Positions 33,438-41,489 of a stretch of 64,000 nucleotides of DNA are shown here, in pieces. This stretch comes from Limnohabitans sp. (lineage in GTDB: Bacteria; Pseudomonadota; Gammaproteobacteria; Burkholderiales; Burkholderiaceae_C). The number at the start of each line of letters is the position of its first letter. The stretch's first letter is position 1. The stretch spans positions 1,488,001 through 1,552,000 of the forward strand of contig NZ_JAAVVW010000003.1 in NCBI RefSeq assembly GCF_023910625.1. The letters are read 5' to 3'. The position numbers and the translations under genes were made by a program. The notes beneath the pieces are model-generated. The model was not told where the DNA came from. It ran no database searches and saw only the letters and a list, made by a program, of their open reading frames with translations.

Positions 33438-36400
33438 TCAAGCGCCGTACTTCTTGCGGTACGCCACGTAATACAAAGTCGGGATGACGACCAGCGTCAG
33501 CACGGTAGAGACAAAAATGCCGAAGATCAGCGAGATGGCCAGGCCATTGAAGATCGGGTCATCCACAATGAAAAAGGCACCGATCATGGCCGCCAGGCCC
33601 GTCAGCATGATGGGCTGGGCGCGGGTGATGGCCGACTGCACAATCGCCCGCTTGAAGTCCATGCCGCCTTGCACCTGCAGGTTGATGAAGTCCACCAGCA
33701 AGATCGAGTTGCGCACGATGATGCCCGCCAGCGCGATCATTCCGATCATGCTGGTGGCGGTGTACTGCGCATTGAGCAGCGCGTGGCCTGGCATCACACC
33801 AATGATGGTGAGCGGAATCGGCGCCATGATGATGAGCGGCGTGAGGTAAGAACCAAACTGCGCCACCACCAGCAAATAGATCAGGATCAGGCCCACGCCA
33901 TAAGCTGCACCCATGTCGCGGAAGGTCTCGTAGGTGATCTGGGACTCGCCATCCCACTTGATGCTGTAGCCGCGCCAGGCATCGTCGGGCTGGTGGATAA
34001 AGTATTCCTCTAGCTTTTGACCGTCCGGTCCGATGATCTGGGCCACGTCGACGCGCATCTTGAACAAGCCATACAAGGGGCTGTCGACTTTGCCTGCCAT
34101 GTCGGCCATGACAAAGTTCACCGGCAACATGTTTTTGTGAATGATGGGTTGCTCGCGCAGGGTGTCGCTCACGGTGACCAGCTCGCGCATGGCCACCACC
34201 TTGCCCGTGGCCGTTTTCACGCCCAACTGCAGCAAGGCGTCCAGATCGCCATGCAGTTGCGCAGGCAACTGGATCAGTGCGGGCACGGGGTACTTGCTGC
34301 CGTCGTGCAAGTAGGTCACCGACTCACCCGCCAAACCGGCACGCAAAGTGGTCACGATGGCTTGTTGCGACACCCCCAGAACCGCCGCTTTGCGGCGGTC
34401 TACCAGCAGCAGCTTGCGCGGTGCATCGGCAATCGAGCTGTCATCGATGTCCACCACACCTTCGGTCTTTTCAAACACAGCACGCACCGACTGCGCGACT
34501 TGGCGACGGCCTTCGGCATCGGGCCCATAAATCTCGGCCACGATGGGCGACATCACGGGCGGGCCAGGCGGCACTTCGACCACCTTGACGTTGGCACCGT
34601 GACGGCGGCCAATCTCTTGCAAAGTCGGACGCACACGCGTGGCAATCACATGGCTCTTGTCGCTGCGCTCGGACTTGCCCACCAGATTGACTTGGATGTC
34701 CCCCAGCTCAGAGCCTGCACGCAGGTAGTACTGGCGCACCAAGCCGTTGAAGTTGATGGGCGAAGCGGTGCCGACATAGGCTTGGTAGTGCGTGACCTCG
34801 GGCACGGTGGCCAAGTGACCACCCAGCTCGCGCATGACGGCGGCGGTTTTTTCCAGCGGCGTGCCTGCGGGCATGTCCACCACGACCTGGAACTCCGACT
34901 TGTCGTCAAAGGGCAGCATCTTGAGCATGACCAAACCGGTCGCAGGCAAGACCAAAGACAAGGCGATCAAACCCGCCACGCCCAAGCCCAGCAGCTTGCG
35001 GTTGCGCCCGCCCGATTGGGCGTCGAGCAAGGGCTTGAAAACTTTTTCGAACAGGGGTTCGAGTTTGGCGCTCAGGCCGGTGTGGCCTCCTGCCGCGTCA
35101 TGCGCATGACCAGTCAGAGGCTTCATCCACATGCCCGCCAACCAAGGTGTGATGACGAAGGCAATGGCCAGCGACAGCAGCATGCCCAAGCTAGCATTGA
35201 TCGGAATCGGGCTCATGTAGGGGCCCATCAGGCCGCTCACAAACGCCATGGGCAAGAGCGCGGCGATCACGGTGAAGGTGGCCAAGATGGTGGGGCCACC
35301 CACTTCATCCACCGCACCGGGGATGATTTCACGCAAGGATTTGCCGGGGAACAGCTGCTGGTGGCGGTGGATGTTTTCCACCACCACGATGGCGTCGTCC
35401 ACCAAAATGCCGATGGAGAAAATCAGTGCAAACAGCGACACGCGGTTGAGCGTGAAGCCCCAGGCCCAGGACGCAAACAGGGTGGCCGTCAGCGTCAAGA
35501 TCACAGCCACGCCCACAATCGCGGCCTCGCGGCGGCCCAGTGCCATGAACACCAGTGCCACGACCGAAGCGGTGGCAAACAGCAGTTTCTGGATCAGCTT
35601 TTGCGCTTTGTCGTTGGCGCTTTCGCCGTAGTTGCGGGTCTCCACCACCTGCACGTCGTCAGGGATCACGGTGCCTTGCAGCTTGGCCACACGGCTTTTC
35701 ACGCCATTGGCCACGTCGATGGCGTTTTCACCCGACTTTTTGGTGATGGACAGCGTGACGGCGGCGAATTCTTCACCCCCGTTTTTTTCGTTGTTGCCGT
35801 GCCAGACATAGCGTGCAGCCGGCATGGGGCCGTCCTGCACATCGGCCACGTCTTTCAAGAACACCGGCTTGCCCTGCACCACCTGGACCACCAGGTCGGC
35901 CACTTCAGACGCCTGCGACAGGTGCGGCCCGGCTTCGATGGCCACGCTTTGGTTGCCACCCAACAAGTCGCCCACCGGCAAACCCAGGTTCGCAGACTGC
36001 AAAGCCATGCGCAGATCGTGCACCGTGACGCCCGAGCCGTTCATGCGCTGCGGGTCAATTTGCACCAACACCGCACGGCGCGGCCCGCCAATGGTGACCA
36101 CATCGCGGGTGCCGGGCACGCGCTTGATGTCGGCTTCGATGCTGTGCGCCACGCGCTCCAGATCAAAAGCGCTCACATCCGCATTTTTCCCGTGCAAGGT
36201 GAGCGACACGATCGGCACATCGTCAATGCCCTTGGGCTTGATCAGCGGTTCAGGCAAGCCCAAGTTGCGCGGCAACCAGTCGGCGTTTTCGCGGATCGTG
36301 TCGTGCAACTTGACCAGCGCCTCGGTGCGCGGCACGCCCACCTTGAACTGCACCGTCATGATGGCCACGCCAGGGCGCGAGACCGAGTACACGTGTTCCA

Positions 36401-36653
36401 CGCCCGCGATCTTGGACAGCACCTGCTCGGCCGGAATGGCCACCATTTGCTCGACTTCGCGCACCGACGCACCCGGGAAAGGCGCGATCACGTTGGCCAT
36501 GGTCACATTGATTTGCGGCTCTTCTTCGCGGGGCGTCACCATCACGGCAAACACGCCCAGCAAAAACGCCACCAGCGCCAGCAAAGGCGTGATTTGTGCG
36601 GTTTGGAAGGCCGCTGCGATGCGGCCCGAAATGCCCATTTTTGGCTCGTTCAT
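33438..36653 (-). CDS. RND efflux pump, inner-membrane permease (HAE type)
   Basis: 1071 residues from the ATG at 36653. Twelve membrane segments in the usual 1+5+1+5 plan with two large periplasmic loops. The proton relay shows Asp419-Asp420 in TM4 (SIGILVDDAIVVVENIHRH), as in AcrB-like pumps; heavy-metal CusA pumps have a different TM4, so a metal substrate is not indicated. The N-terminus lacks a signal. It works with the adaptor upstream and the broken TolC-like protein downstream. Substrate unknown. The company of rhodanese, DUF2892 and ArsR suggests a sulfur-linked or thiol-reactive compound, which is inference. Confidence 0.92.
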   Translation of the reverse strand: MNEPKMGISGRIAAAFQTAQITPLLALVAFLLGVFAVMVTPREEEPQINVTMANVIAPFPGASVREVEQMVAIPAEQVLSKIAGVEHVYSVSRPGVAIMTVQFKVGVPRTEALVKLHDTIRENADWLPRNLGLPEPLIKPKGIDDVPIVSLTLHGKNADVSAFDLERVAHSIEADIKRVPGTRDVVTIGGPRRAVLVQIDPQRMNGSGVTVHDLRMALQSANLGLPVGDLLGGNQSVAIEAGPHLSQASEVADLVVQVVQGKPVFLKDVADVQDGPMPAARYVWHGNNEKNGGEEFAAVTLSITKKSGENAIDVANGVKSRVAKLQGTVIPDDVQVVETRNYGESANDKAQKLIQKLLFATASVVALVFMALGRREAAIVGVAVILTLTATLFASWAWGFTLNRVSLFALIFSIGILVDDAIVVVENIHRHQQLFPGKSLREIIPGAVDEVGGPTILATFTVIAALLPMAFVSGLMGPYMSPIPINASLGMLLSLAIAFVITPWLAGMWMKPLTGHAHDAAGGHTGLSAKLEPLFEKVFKPLLDAQSGGRNRKLLGLGVAGLIALSLVLPATGLVMLKMLPFDDKSEFQVVVDMPAGTPLEKTAAVMRELGGHLATVPEVTHYQAYVGTASPINFNGLVRQYYLRAGSELGDIQVNLVGKSERSDKSHVIATRVRPTLQEIGRRHGANVKVVEVPPGPPVMSPIVAEIYGPDAEGRRQVAQSVRAVFEKTEGVVDIDDSSIADAPRKLLLVDRRKAAVLGVSQQAIVTTLRAGLAGESVTYLHDGSKYPVPALIQLPAQLHGDLDALLQLGVKTATGKVVAMRELVTVSDTLREQPIIHKNMLPVNFVMADMAGKVDSPLYGLFKMRVDVAQIIGPDGQKLEEYFIHQPDDAWRGYSIKWDGESQITYETFRDMGAAYGVGLILIYLLVVAQFGSYLTPLIIMAPIPLTIIGVMPGHALLNAQYTATSMIGMIALAGIIVRNSILLVDFINLQVQGGMDFKRAIVQSAITRAQPIMLTGLAAMIGAFFIVDDPIFNGLAISLIFGIFVSTVLTLVVIPTLYYVAYRKKYGA

Positions 36654-36663
36654 GGGGCTGCTT

Positions 36664-37725
36664 TCAAGGTTTGGTGGTGACCGTGGCGGGGTCGGTGACA
36701 ACTTGCTCACCGGTGCTCACGCCCGACAAAATTTCCACGTTCAGACCATTCACACGGCCCAAGCGCACTTGGCGCAAACGCGGCTTGCCTTGTGCATCCA
36801 TCACGTACACGCCGGTCATTTCGGCGCGGCGCACGATGGCCGACAAGGGCAACACCACCGGATCGGCCTTGGTGTTTTGGGCGGTGCTGCCAGCCTGAAC
36901 GCCGGACACCCACACGCGGGCAAACATGCCGGGCACCAAGCCCTCGATGCCAGCGGGCAAAGCCAAGCGCAGCTGTGCGGTGTGCGTGACCGGGTCCACC
37001 GATGGCAGCAGCTGGGCTGTGCCCGCTTTGACCGGCTGGGCGCTGTGGCCTGCGATCTCGTAGCGCACCGACGCGAGTTGACTGCGCACGCCACTGAGCA
37101 TCGACTGCGGCACGGCCGCGCTCACGCGCAATGCCGAGGGGTCGTGCAGGGTCAGCATGGGGCGCCCGGGCATGGCCATGTCACCCAAAGTGACGGCCAC
37201 ATCGGATACCACACCATTGAAAGGGGCGCGCACACTGAAGAAACCGGTTTGTGTTTGCGCCGCGCGGGTCTGGGCCTGCTGCGCCTGCACCTGGGCGCGG
37301 GCCGCTTCCCACTGGGCCTGGGCGCGGTCGAGCGCACCCTGACTGATGTATTGCTTTTGGAAGAGTTGCTTTTGACGATCCAGCTCTTTGCTGGCCACGT
37401 TCAGGTTGGCTTGCGCGGCTTCGAGTTGGGCGCTGCTGCCCGCCACCTGTTGCTGGGCGGCGCTGGCGTCGACGCGCAGCAGCTCTTGCCCAGCGCGCAC
37501 GCGGTCACCGGCTTTGACATTCAGGCCCACGATGGTGCCTGCCACTTGGGTGGACAAGGTGGCTTGGCGCACCGCTTCGACCACGGCGTCCAGGCTGACC
37601 TGGGCGGCACCGGCCGTGCTGGCGGTGGCCGCCATGGTTTTGGCGCTGTCGGCATTGGCCCACACAGGGCCCATGTGCACAGCAGAAAGGGCCAAGGCCG
37701 AAGCCAGGATCAAGCGTCTTTTCAT
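36664..37725 (-). CDS. RND efflux periplasmic adaptor (MFP)
   Basis: 353 residues from the ATG at 37725 (GGAG upstream). Signal peptide (LILASALALSAVHMGPVWA). Barrel-sandwich halves flank a short alpha-hairpin coiled coil rich in Gln and Ala (residues about 95-160: QQQVAGSSAQLEAAQANLNV, AQAQWEAARAQVQAQQAQ), followed by the beta-barrel and membrane-proximal domain. It has no lipoprotein Cys. It stops 10 bases before the RND gene. It is divergent from the ArsR regulator at 37874, which most likely represses it. Confidence 0.9.
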   Translation of the reverse strand: MKRRLILASALALSAVHMGPVWANADSAKTMAATASTAGAAQVSLDAVVEAVRQATLSTQVAGTIVGLNVKAGDRVRAGQELLRVDASAAQQQVAGSSAQLEAAQANLNVASKELDRQKQLFQKQYISQGALDRAQAQWEAARAQVQAQQAQTRAAQTQTGFFSVRAPFNGVVSDVAVTLGDMAMPGRPMLTLHDPSALRVSAAVPQSMLSGVRSQLASVRYEIAGHSAQPVKAGTAQLLPSVDPVTHTAQLRLALPAGIEGLVPGMFARVWVSGVQAGSTAQNTKADPVVLPLSAIVRRAEMTGVYVMDAQGKPRLRQVRLGRVNGLNVEILSGVSTGEQVVTDPATVTTKP

Positions 37726-37873
37726 CGAAACATCTCCGTTAAACCGTTGGGTGGCAAAAGCCTGGTTAATTCTCAAATTTGCACAATTGCTTATTTGCTT
37801 GTTCACGCAATAATACAATCTTTTCAAGCCTGCCGTCCATTCAAGGCAAAAAAGCTGTAAATTGGAGCGCACC
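37726..37873. promoter_or_regulatory. Divergent control region of the RND operon and its ArsR
   Basis: 148 bases, distinctly AT-rich in the middle (37765-37825). It holds ATTGC-N16-GCAAT (arms at 37784-37788 and near 37805-37809) and several AAATTTGC/TTATTTGC motifs that could be operator half-sites. No exact ATTC-N8-GAAT dyad is present, so this ArsR probably reads a different site from the one upstream of soxC. Confidence 0.4.
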
Positions 37874-38209
37874 ATGAAAGACCTGCCCGACAAAGCACTG
37901 GACCAGATCGCCGCCTATTTCCAGGCGCTGTCTGAGCCCACGCGCCTGAAAATCCTGAATTTGCTGCGCGAACAAGAGCGCAGCGTGGGCGAATTGGCCC
38001 AACTCAGCAGCTATTCCGCAGCCAACGTCTCTCGCCACCTGTCTTACCTGGCCCAGCACGGGTTGGTGGAACGAGAAAGCCGTGGCGTCAGCGTTTTCTA
38101 CCGCGTCAGCGACCCCTCTATTTATGCGCTGTGTGATTTGGTGTGCGGCAACATCGCCCGCCGCTACGAACAAGCCTCCAGCGACCGCGCCGTGTTCAAG
38201 CCTGATTGA
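37874..38209 (+). CDS. ArsR family repressor next to the RND operon
   Basis: 111 residues from the ATG at 37874, with GGAG six bases upstream. Winged helix: FQALSEPTRLKILNLLREQERSVGELAQL and SAANVSRHLSYLAQHGLVERESRGVSVFYRV. Its only cysteines are Cys87 and Cys91 in the last helix (YALCDLVCGNIARRY); there is no Cys in the second helix, so it lacks the classic BigR/SqrR pair. It may sense a metal, metalloid or thiol oxidant through the C-x3-C. It is divergent from the adaptor gene. Confidence 0.88.
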   Translation: MKDLPDKALDQIAAYFQALSEPTRLKILNLLREQERSVGELAQLSSYSAANVSRHLSYLAQHGLVERESRGVSVFYRVSDPSIYALCDLVCGNIARRYEQASSDRAVFKPD

Positions 38210-38340
38210 TGTCCCGTCAAACAGACCACCGCCAGGCTGCCCACGCCACCGCCTAACCCGACAATCCACGCCCAGGTTTTGAGTTTGGCCGACTGCGCTG
38301 AAAGCGCAGCGCAGGCCAGCAGCCACTGTCTGCGGCTCAT
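38164..38340 (-). CDS. Possible 58-residue membrane peptide
   Basis: MSRRQWLLACAALSAQSAK start with a hydrophobic segment (TWAWIVGLGGGVGSLAVVCL). GGTAGGAG touches the ATG, a spacing that is too short to be convincing, and the 3' end overlaps the arsR gene by 46 bases in the opposite direction. It follows the 58-residue gene at 38349 with 8 bases between. It may be the last gene of the YqjD/YqjE-like cassette or a chance frame. Confidence 0.35.
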   Translation of the reverse strand: MSRRQWLLACAALSAQSAKLKTWAWIVGLGGGVGSLAVVCLTGHQSGLNTARSLEACS

Positions 38341-38348
38341 CTCCTACC

Positions 38349-38525
38349 TCAGTCGGTCACCCTTGACTTATCTGTTGCAGCACTCGGCGGCACCTTTGCC
38401 TTGTCCATGACTTGCGCTTGGGCCCAGCGTTGCAACAGAATCAGCCAAGCGGGCTCTCGCAAAGCAACGGCCAGTCTGGCCCGCGAAGCGGCCAAGCGAT
38501 GTTCGGGATCAACGCCTGCACTCAT
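38349..38525 (-). CDS. 58-residue protein in the YqjD/YqjE-like cassette
   Basis: Starts at an ATG that overlaps the stop of the YqjE-like gene (ATGA at 38522-38525), a strong sign that it is translated. Sequence begins MSAGVDPEHRLAASRARLAV and contains LREPAWLILLQRW. It is short, charged and without a signal. Its place matches the third small gene (YqjK-like) that often follows yqjD and yqjE, but similarity is not clear enough to name it. Confidence 0.6.
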   Translation of the reverse strand: MSAGVDPEHRLAASRARLAVALREPAWLILLQRWAQAQVMDKAKVPPSAATDKSRVTD

Positions 38526-38905
38526 GCGACTTGCGCAGTCCGCAAGGCCTGCACATCCAGTTTAACTTGCGCCTGCAATTGATCCAGCAGTGGCGGAAGG
38601 CGCAAGCTGCGGGCCCAAGTAAAACACAGCAAACCGCCCGCCAACCAAACCAAAGGCAGTGCCCACAACACCAGGACATGGCGCTCGCTGAGTGCAGGCA
38701 ATGCCGCCCACAGCAAACAAGAAACGCTACCCAAACCCAAGGCAAGCAAACCACAAACCAGCGCCAAGGCATATAAGGCCCAGCGCAGTTGAAGCACACG
38801 CAAATGTTGCTGCCAAGCCTGACTGGCCAAAGCAGCGTAACCCTGTGCATGCTCGCGCAGCAAGCCTGGGGACAACACCAGCAGTTTGATCAGCTGTTTG
38901 AGCAT
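38522..38905 (-). CDS. YqjE-like phage-holin-family membrane protein
   Basis: 127 residues from the ATG at 38905, which shares one base with the stop of the upstream gene. Two membrane helices (LYALALVCGLLALGLGSVSC and HVLVLWALPLVWLAGGLLCF) sit between charged ends, the arrangement of YqjE/holin superfamily III proteins. In other proteobacteria yqjD and yqjE are stress-related inner-membrane proteins, and YqjD also binds ribosomes. Function here is inferred from layout only. Confidence 0.75.
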   Translation of the reverse strand: MLKQLIKLLVLSPGLLREHAQGYAALASQAWQQHLRVLQLRWALYALALVCGLLALGLGSVSCLLWAALPALSERHVLVLWALPLVWLAGGLLCFTWARSLRLPPLLDQLQAQVKLDVQALRTAQVA

Positions 38906-39231
38906 CAGTCGTGGCGGTGTTGCAACCACCATGACACCGCCAAAGCCACGGCTGCGCCAGTGCCCGCCGCGATCATGACCGATTGAAAAGGCGCATGCGC
39001 AATGACCTGCTCGGCCACGTTTTTGGCGTGCCGGGCTTCTTTTTCCAATTGACGCTCGGCTTGCATCGCTGTGTCCTTGGCGTGTTGAGCCAAGTCGTGA
39101 AAGCGATCATGCACCCGATCGGCCATATCAGCCATCGCCGGACGGGCTTTTTGTATTGCCTCATTGACCGAAGCAGAGACGTCGGCGCCCAGCGCCGAAA
39201 TGAGGGTGTGCGAATTGGTGGTGTCGTTCAT
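38905..39231 (-). CDS. DUF883 family protein, YqjD-like
   Basis: 108 residues. A long amphipathic helix with many Ala, Glu, Lys and Arg (about residues 15-78) is followed by a single C-terminal membrane helix (SVMIAAGTGAAVALAVSWWL) and RHRHD-type basic tail. This is the YqjD/ElaB plan, a C-tail-anchored inner-membrane protein whose E. coli members bind ribosomes in stationary phase. It leads the cassette of overlapping small genes running to 38164. Confidence 0.85.
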   Translation of the reverse strand: MNDTTNSHTLISALGADVSASVNEAIQKARPAMADMADRVHDRFHDLAQHAKDTAMQAERQLEKEARHAKNVAEQVIAHAPFQSVMIAAGTGAAVALAVSWWLQHRHD

Positions 39232-39326
39232 ATTGGCCTTTGCAGTGAATAAAACCCAAGGAGGGTGTCACTGTAAAAAAGGCCCGCGCGTTTGTCGGTG
39301 TGCTGGCGCACCCAAGGTGGTGGCGG

Positions 39327-39758
39327 TCAGCCCAGCAACTTCCCGATGGCCTGCACGTCTTCGGCAAACATTTGGCCTTTTTCGCTCAGAAGCAAACGGC
39401 CATCGCGCCCCACCAGCAGTGGAATGGGCAGGCCTTTGGGCTTGGGAAAAGACTGCCTCCAAATTGGGCTGGCCCAGGCCGCCGGTAAGGTGTAGCCATG
39501 CCTGGCCAAATAAGCAATGGCGTCATCAGGCTCTCGGTCTATCGACAAGGCCACCATGCTCCAGCCTTGGCTTCGGTGTTCGCCCCACAGGTCATCCATG
39601 CCGGGGCTTTGCAAGGCGCAAAACGGGCAAGTGCCGGACCACCATTAAATCAACAAGGGCCGACCAGCCTTCTGTGCCAGATCAAAACTCTGCCCATTGA
39701 GCAAACCAATGCGCGGCATGTGCAGACGGCTACCCACCTCGGGCATTCGTAACGCCAC
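39327..39758 (-). pseudogene. TlpA/SoxW-like thioredoxin interrupted by an in-frame TAA
   Basis: One frame from the GTG at 39758 (or ATG at 39746) to 39327 encodes a thioredoxin-fold protein: GLLNGQSFDLAQKAGRPLLI, then TAA at 39645-39647, then WWSGTCPFCALQSPGMDDLW, and the C-terminal half DREPDDAIAYLARHGYTLPA. The stop falls in the residue just before the redox motif CPFC, where related proteins have Asn or Phe. No signal peptide is seen. It follows the SoxS/SoxW-like gene at once. Either the gene is dead or the base is wrong; a nonsense change is not a typical homopolymer error. Confidence 0.75.
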
Positions 39759-39767
39759 ACTTGCATG

Positions 39768-40229
39768 TCAGAAGGACTTGCGTCCTGTAGCCAGGCGCTG
39801 GTCCAGATAGGGGCCATAAAAGTCGGGCAAGTAGGCACCCTCCATTCGCTCGGCCACCTCTGTGCCGCCCAACCCGAAAAAAAGCAGCGTGGGTGCGACC
39901 GAAACCCGCCAGCCTCGGATCAACTGGTCATGGGTGGTGAGCTTGCCATTGAAATCCAGAACCGCTTGCGAACTGCGCATGTCAACCTGAACGATCACCG
40001 TCCCCGCCTTCTGCAAAGGTGAAAGATGCGACTGGCGGGCCTGGCGACAAAAAATACAGCCGTCCAGGCTGACCATGACCACCAGAGGTTGATTGTTTTG
40101 AAGGGCACGGGCCAACTCGTCGGGCAAGGATTGGGCTGCGGGCAAGGTCGCCCCTGTTCGCTGTGCCCAGGCTGTCCCCAAGTTCAAAGCCAATCCGGCC
40201 AGCGCCAAACAGTCACGTCGTCGCCACAT
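39768..40229 (-). CDS. Periplasmic thioredoxin-like protein, SoxS/SoxW type
   Basis: 153 residues from the ATG at 40229; an upstream ATG would add 11 residues before the leader. Signal peptide (RRDCLALAGLALNLGTAWA). The redox motif is C-I-F-C in SLDGCIFCRQARQSHLSPL, and a cis-Pro is seen in VSVAPTLLFFGLGG. SoxS-type thioredoxins in sox clusters reduce SoxYZ or its partners to reactivate them. It is divergent from the soxT-like transporter, which fits a sulfur role. Confidence 0.82.
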   Translation of the reverse strand: MWRRRDCLALAGLALNLGTAWAQRTGATLPAAQSLPDELARALQNNQPLVVMVSLDGCIFCRQARQSHLSPLQKAGTVIVQVDMRSSQAVLDFNGKLTTHDQLIRGWRVSVAPTLLFFGLGGTEVAERMEGAYLPDFYGPYLDQRLATGRKSF

Positions 40230-40341
40230 CGGCCTGTCGAATAAAGAGAATACTGGGGACATGGATTGAAGAAAGTGGACAATATCGGGTTTTGTCTTTG
40301 ACAGTCAGACTGCACACTAAAAAGCTGGACAAATATAAGAA

Positions 40342-41430
40342 ATGAATGAATTATTGGAGAAAACCTTGAATCTCGCAAGTTTGCTCGAATCCTGGGGCGA
40401 CACGAATGTACTGGCATTGGCGGGAGCCTTGGTGGGTTTCATTTTTGGCTTTGCCGCGCAACGCAGTCGCTTTTGCGCCCGGGCTGCCGTGATCGAATGC
40501 TGTGAAGGCCGGACTCACGAGCGGTTCAGTGTTTGGTGGCTGGCATTTGGCGCTTGCCTGCTGGGTGTTCAGGCTTTGGTGTTCATGGGCGAACTCAAGC
40601 CTGCAGATGCCCGCTACATCGCTTTACCCGGGAGCATTTCCGGCGCGTTCTTGGGTGGCTTGTTTTTTGGCGCTGGCATGATCCTGACGCGTGGCTGCGC
40701 GAGTCGCTTGCTGATTTTGTCGGCCAATGGGAATATGCGTGCATTGTTGGCCGGTTTGGTCTTTGCCGTCACCGTACAGGCCAGCATTGGAGGTTGGCTC
40801 GCCCCTGCACGCCGAGCCTTGGCCAGCTGGTGGCCTGTAGACGGAGGCCCTGCCAGAGACTTGCTTTACCTGTTGGGCCTGGGGGCCTCCGGCGGTCTGG
40901 TGCTGGCCTTGCTGGCGCTGAGCACCGGTTTATACTTTTTCTTCAAAACGCACCCGAACCGTTGGGGCCTGGCGACTTTTTCGCTCATTACCGGCCTGAG
41001 CATCGCTTTGGGCTGGGGACTGACCCAGGCCATTGCTTCCCAGTCGTTTGAAGCGGTGCAAATCCAAAGCCTGAGCTTCAGCAGCCCTTCGGCTGAAATG
41101 TTGATGCGGGTCTTGTCGAGTGCCACATCCCCCAGTCCAGGCTTCGATGCCGGTTTGCTGCCCGCCACCTTTGTCGGCTCATTGTTGGGTGCACTGCTTG
41201 GTGGAGATTTCAAGTTTGAAGGTTTCAAAAGCGAAAACAAGCTGGGTCATTACCTGACGGGCGCGGTGTTGATGGGCTTTGGCGCTGTTTTGGCAGGTGG
41301 CTGCACAGTGGGCGCTGGGTTAACCGGTGGGGCCATTTTCTCGTTAACGGCCTGGCTCACACTGCTCGCCATCTGGCTGGGAGCAGGCTTGGCCTGGCGC
41401 ATGCACAAAAGTATGGGCTGGGATCTCTGA
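40342..41430 (+). CDS. soxT: YeeE/YedE family transporter (SoxT / TsuA, thiosulfate uptake)
   Basis: 362 residues with about nine membrane helices. The conserved cysteines that pass thiosulfate in TsuA are present: Cys45 in RSRFCARAAV, the TRGCASR loop and the AGGCTVGAGLTGG loop. In sox clusters this family is called SoxT and imports thiosulfate or another reduced sulfur compound into the cytoplasm, possibly to signal to the regulator. It is divergent from the SoxS-like gene across 112 bases and converges on the fcc operon with a shared terminator. Confidence 0.88.
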   Translation: MNELLEKTLNLASLLESWGDTNVLALAGALVGFIFGFAAQRSRFCARAAVIECCEGRTHERFSVWWLAFGACLLGVQALVFMGELKPADARYIALPGSISGAFLGGLFFGAGMILTRGCASRLLILSANGNMRALLAGLVFAVTVQASIGGWLAPARRALASWWPVDGGPARDLLYLLGLGASGGLVLALLALSTGLYFFFKTHPNRWGLATFSLITGLSIALGWGLTQAIASQSFEAVQIQSLSFSSPSAEMLMRVLSSATSPSPGFDAGLLPATFVGSLLGALLGGDFKFEGFKSENKLGHYLTGAVLMGFGAVLAGGCTVGAGLTGGAIFSLTAWLTLLAIWLGAGLAWRMHKSMGWDL

Positions 41431-41443
41431 CCCCCCCAAAAAA

Positions 41444-41468
41444 AAGCCGCAATCTAGGATTGCGGCTT
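41444..41468. terminator. Bidirectional terminator between soxT and the fcc operon
   Basis: AAGCCGCAATC-TAG-GATTGCGGCTT, an 11-bp perfect stem. On the minus strand it is followed by TTTTTTTT-like sequence, a strong stop for the fcc operon. On the plus strand it lies 14 bases after the soxT stop. Confidence 0.9.
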
Positions 41469-41489
41469 GAGCGTGAAAGGCAGGCGTCT

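Noticed and set aside
34017..36680. 887-codon open frame antisense to the RND pump
   Set aside because: Composition is dominated by His, Gln and Arg; the other strand is a full RND permease. It is a shadow frame.
37841..38326. 161-codon minus-strand frame over the ArsR gene
   Set aside because: The plus strand encodes a clear ArsR repressor with good start signals; the antisense frame has no family features.
39645..39647. Programmed recoding at the TAA in the thioredoxin gene
   Set aside because: TAA is not a known site of selenocysteine or pyrrolysine insertion, and no stimulatory structure was seen; loss or error is simpler.
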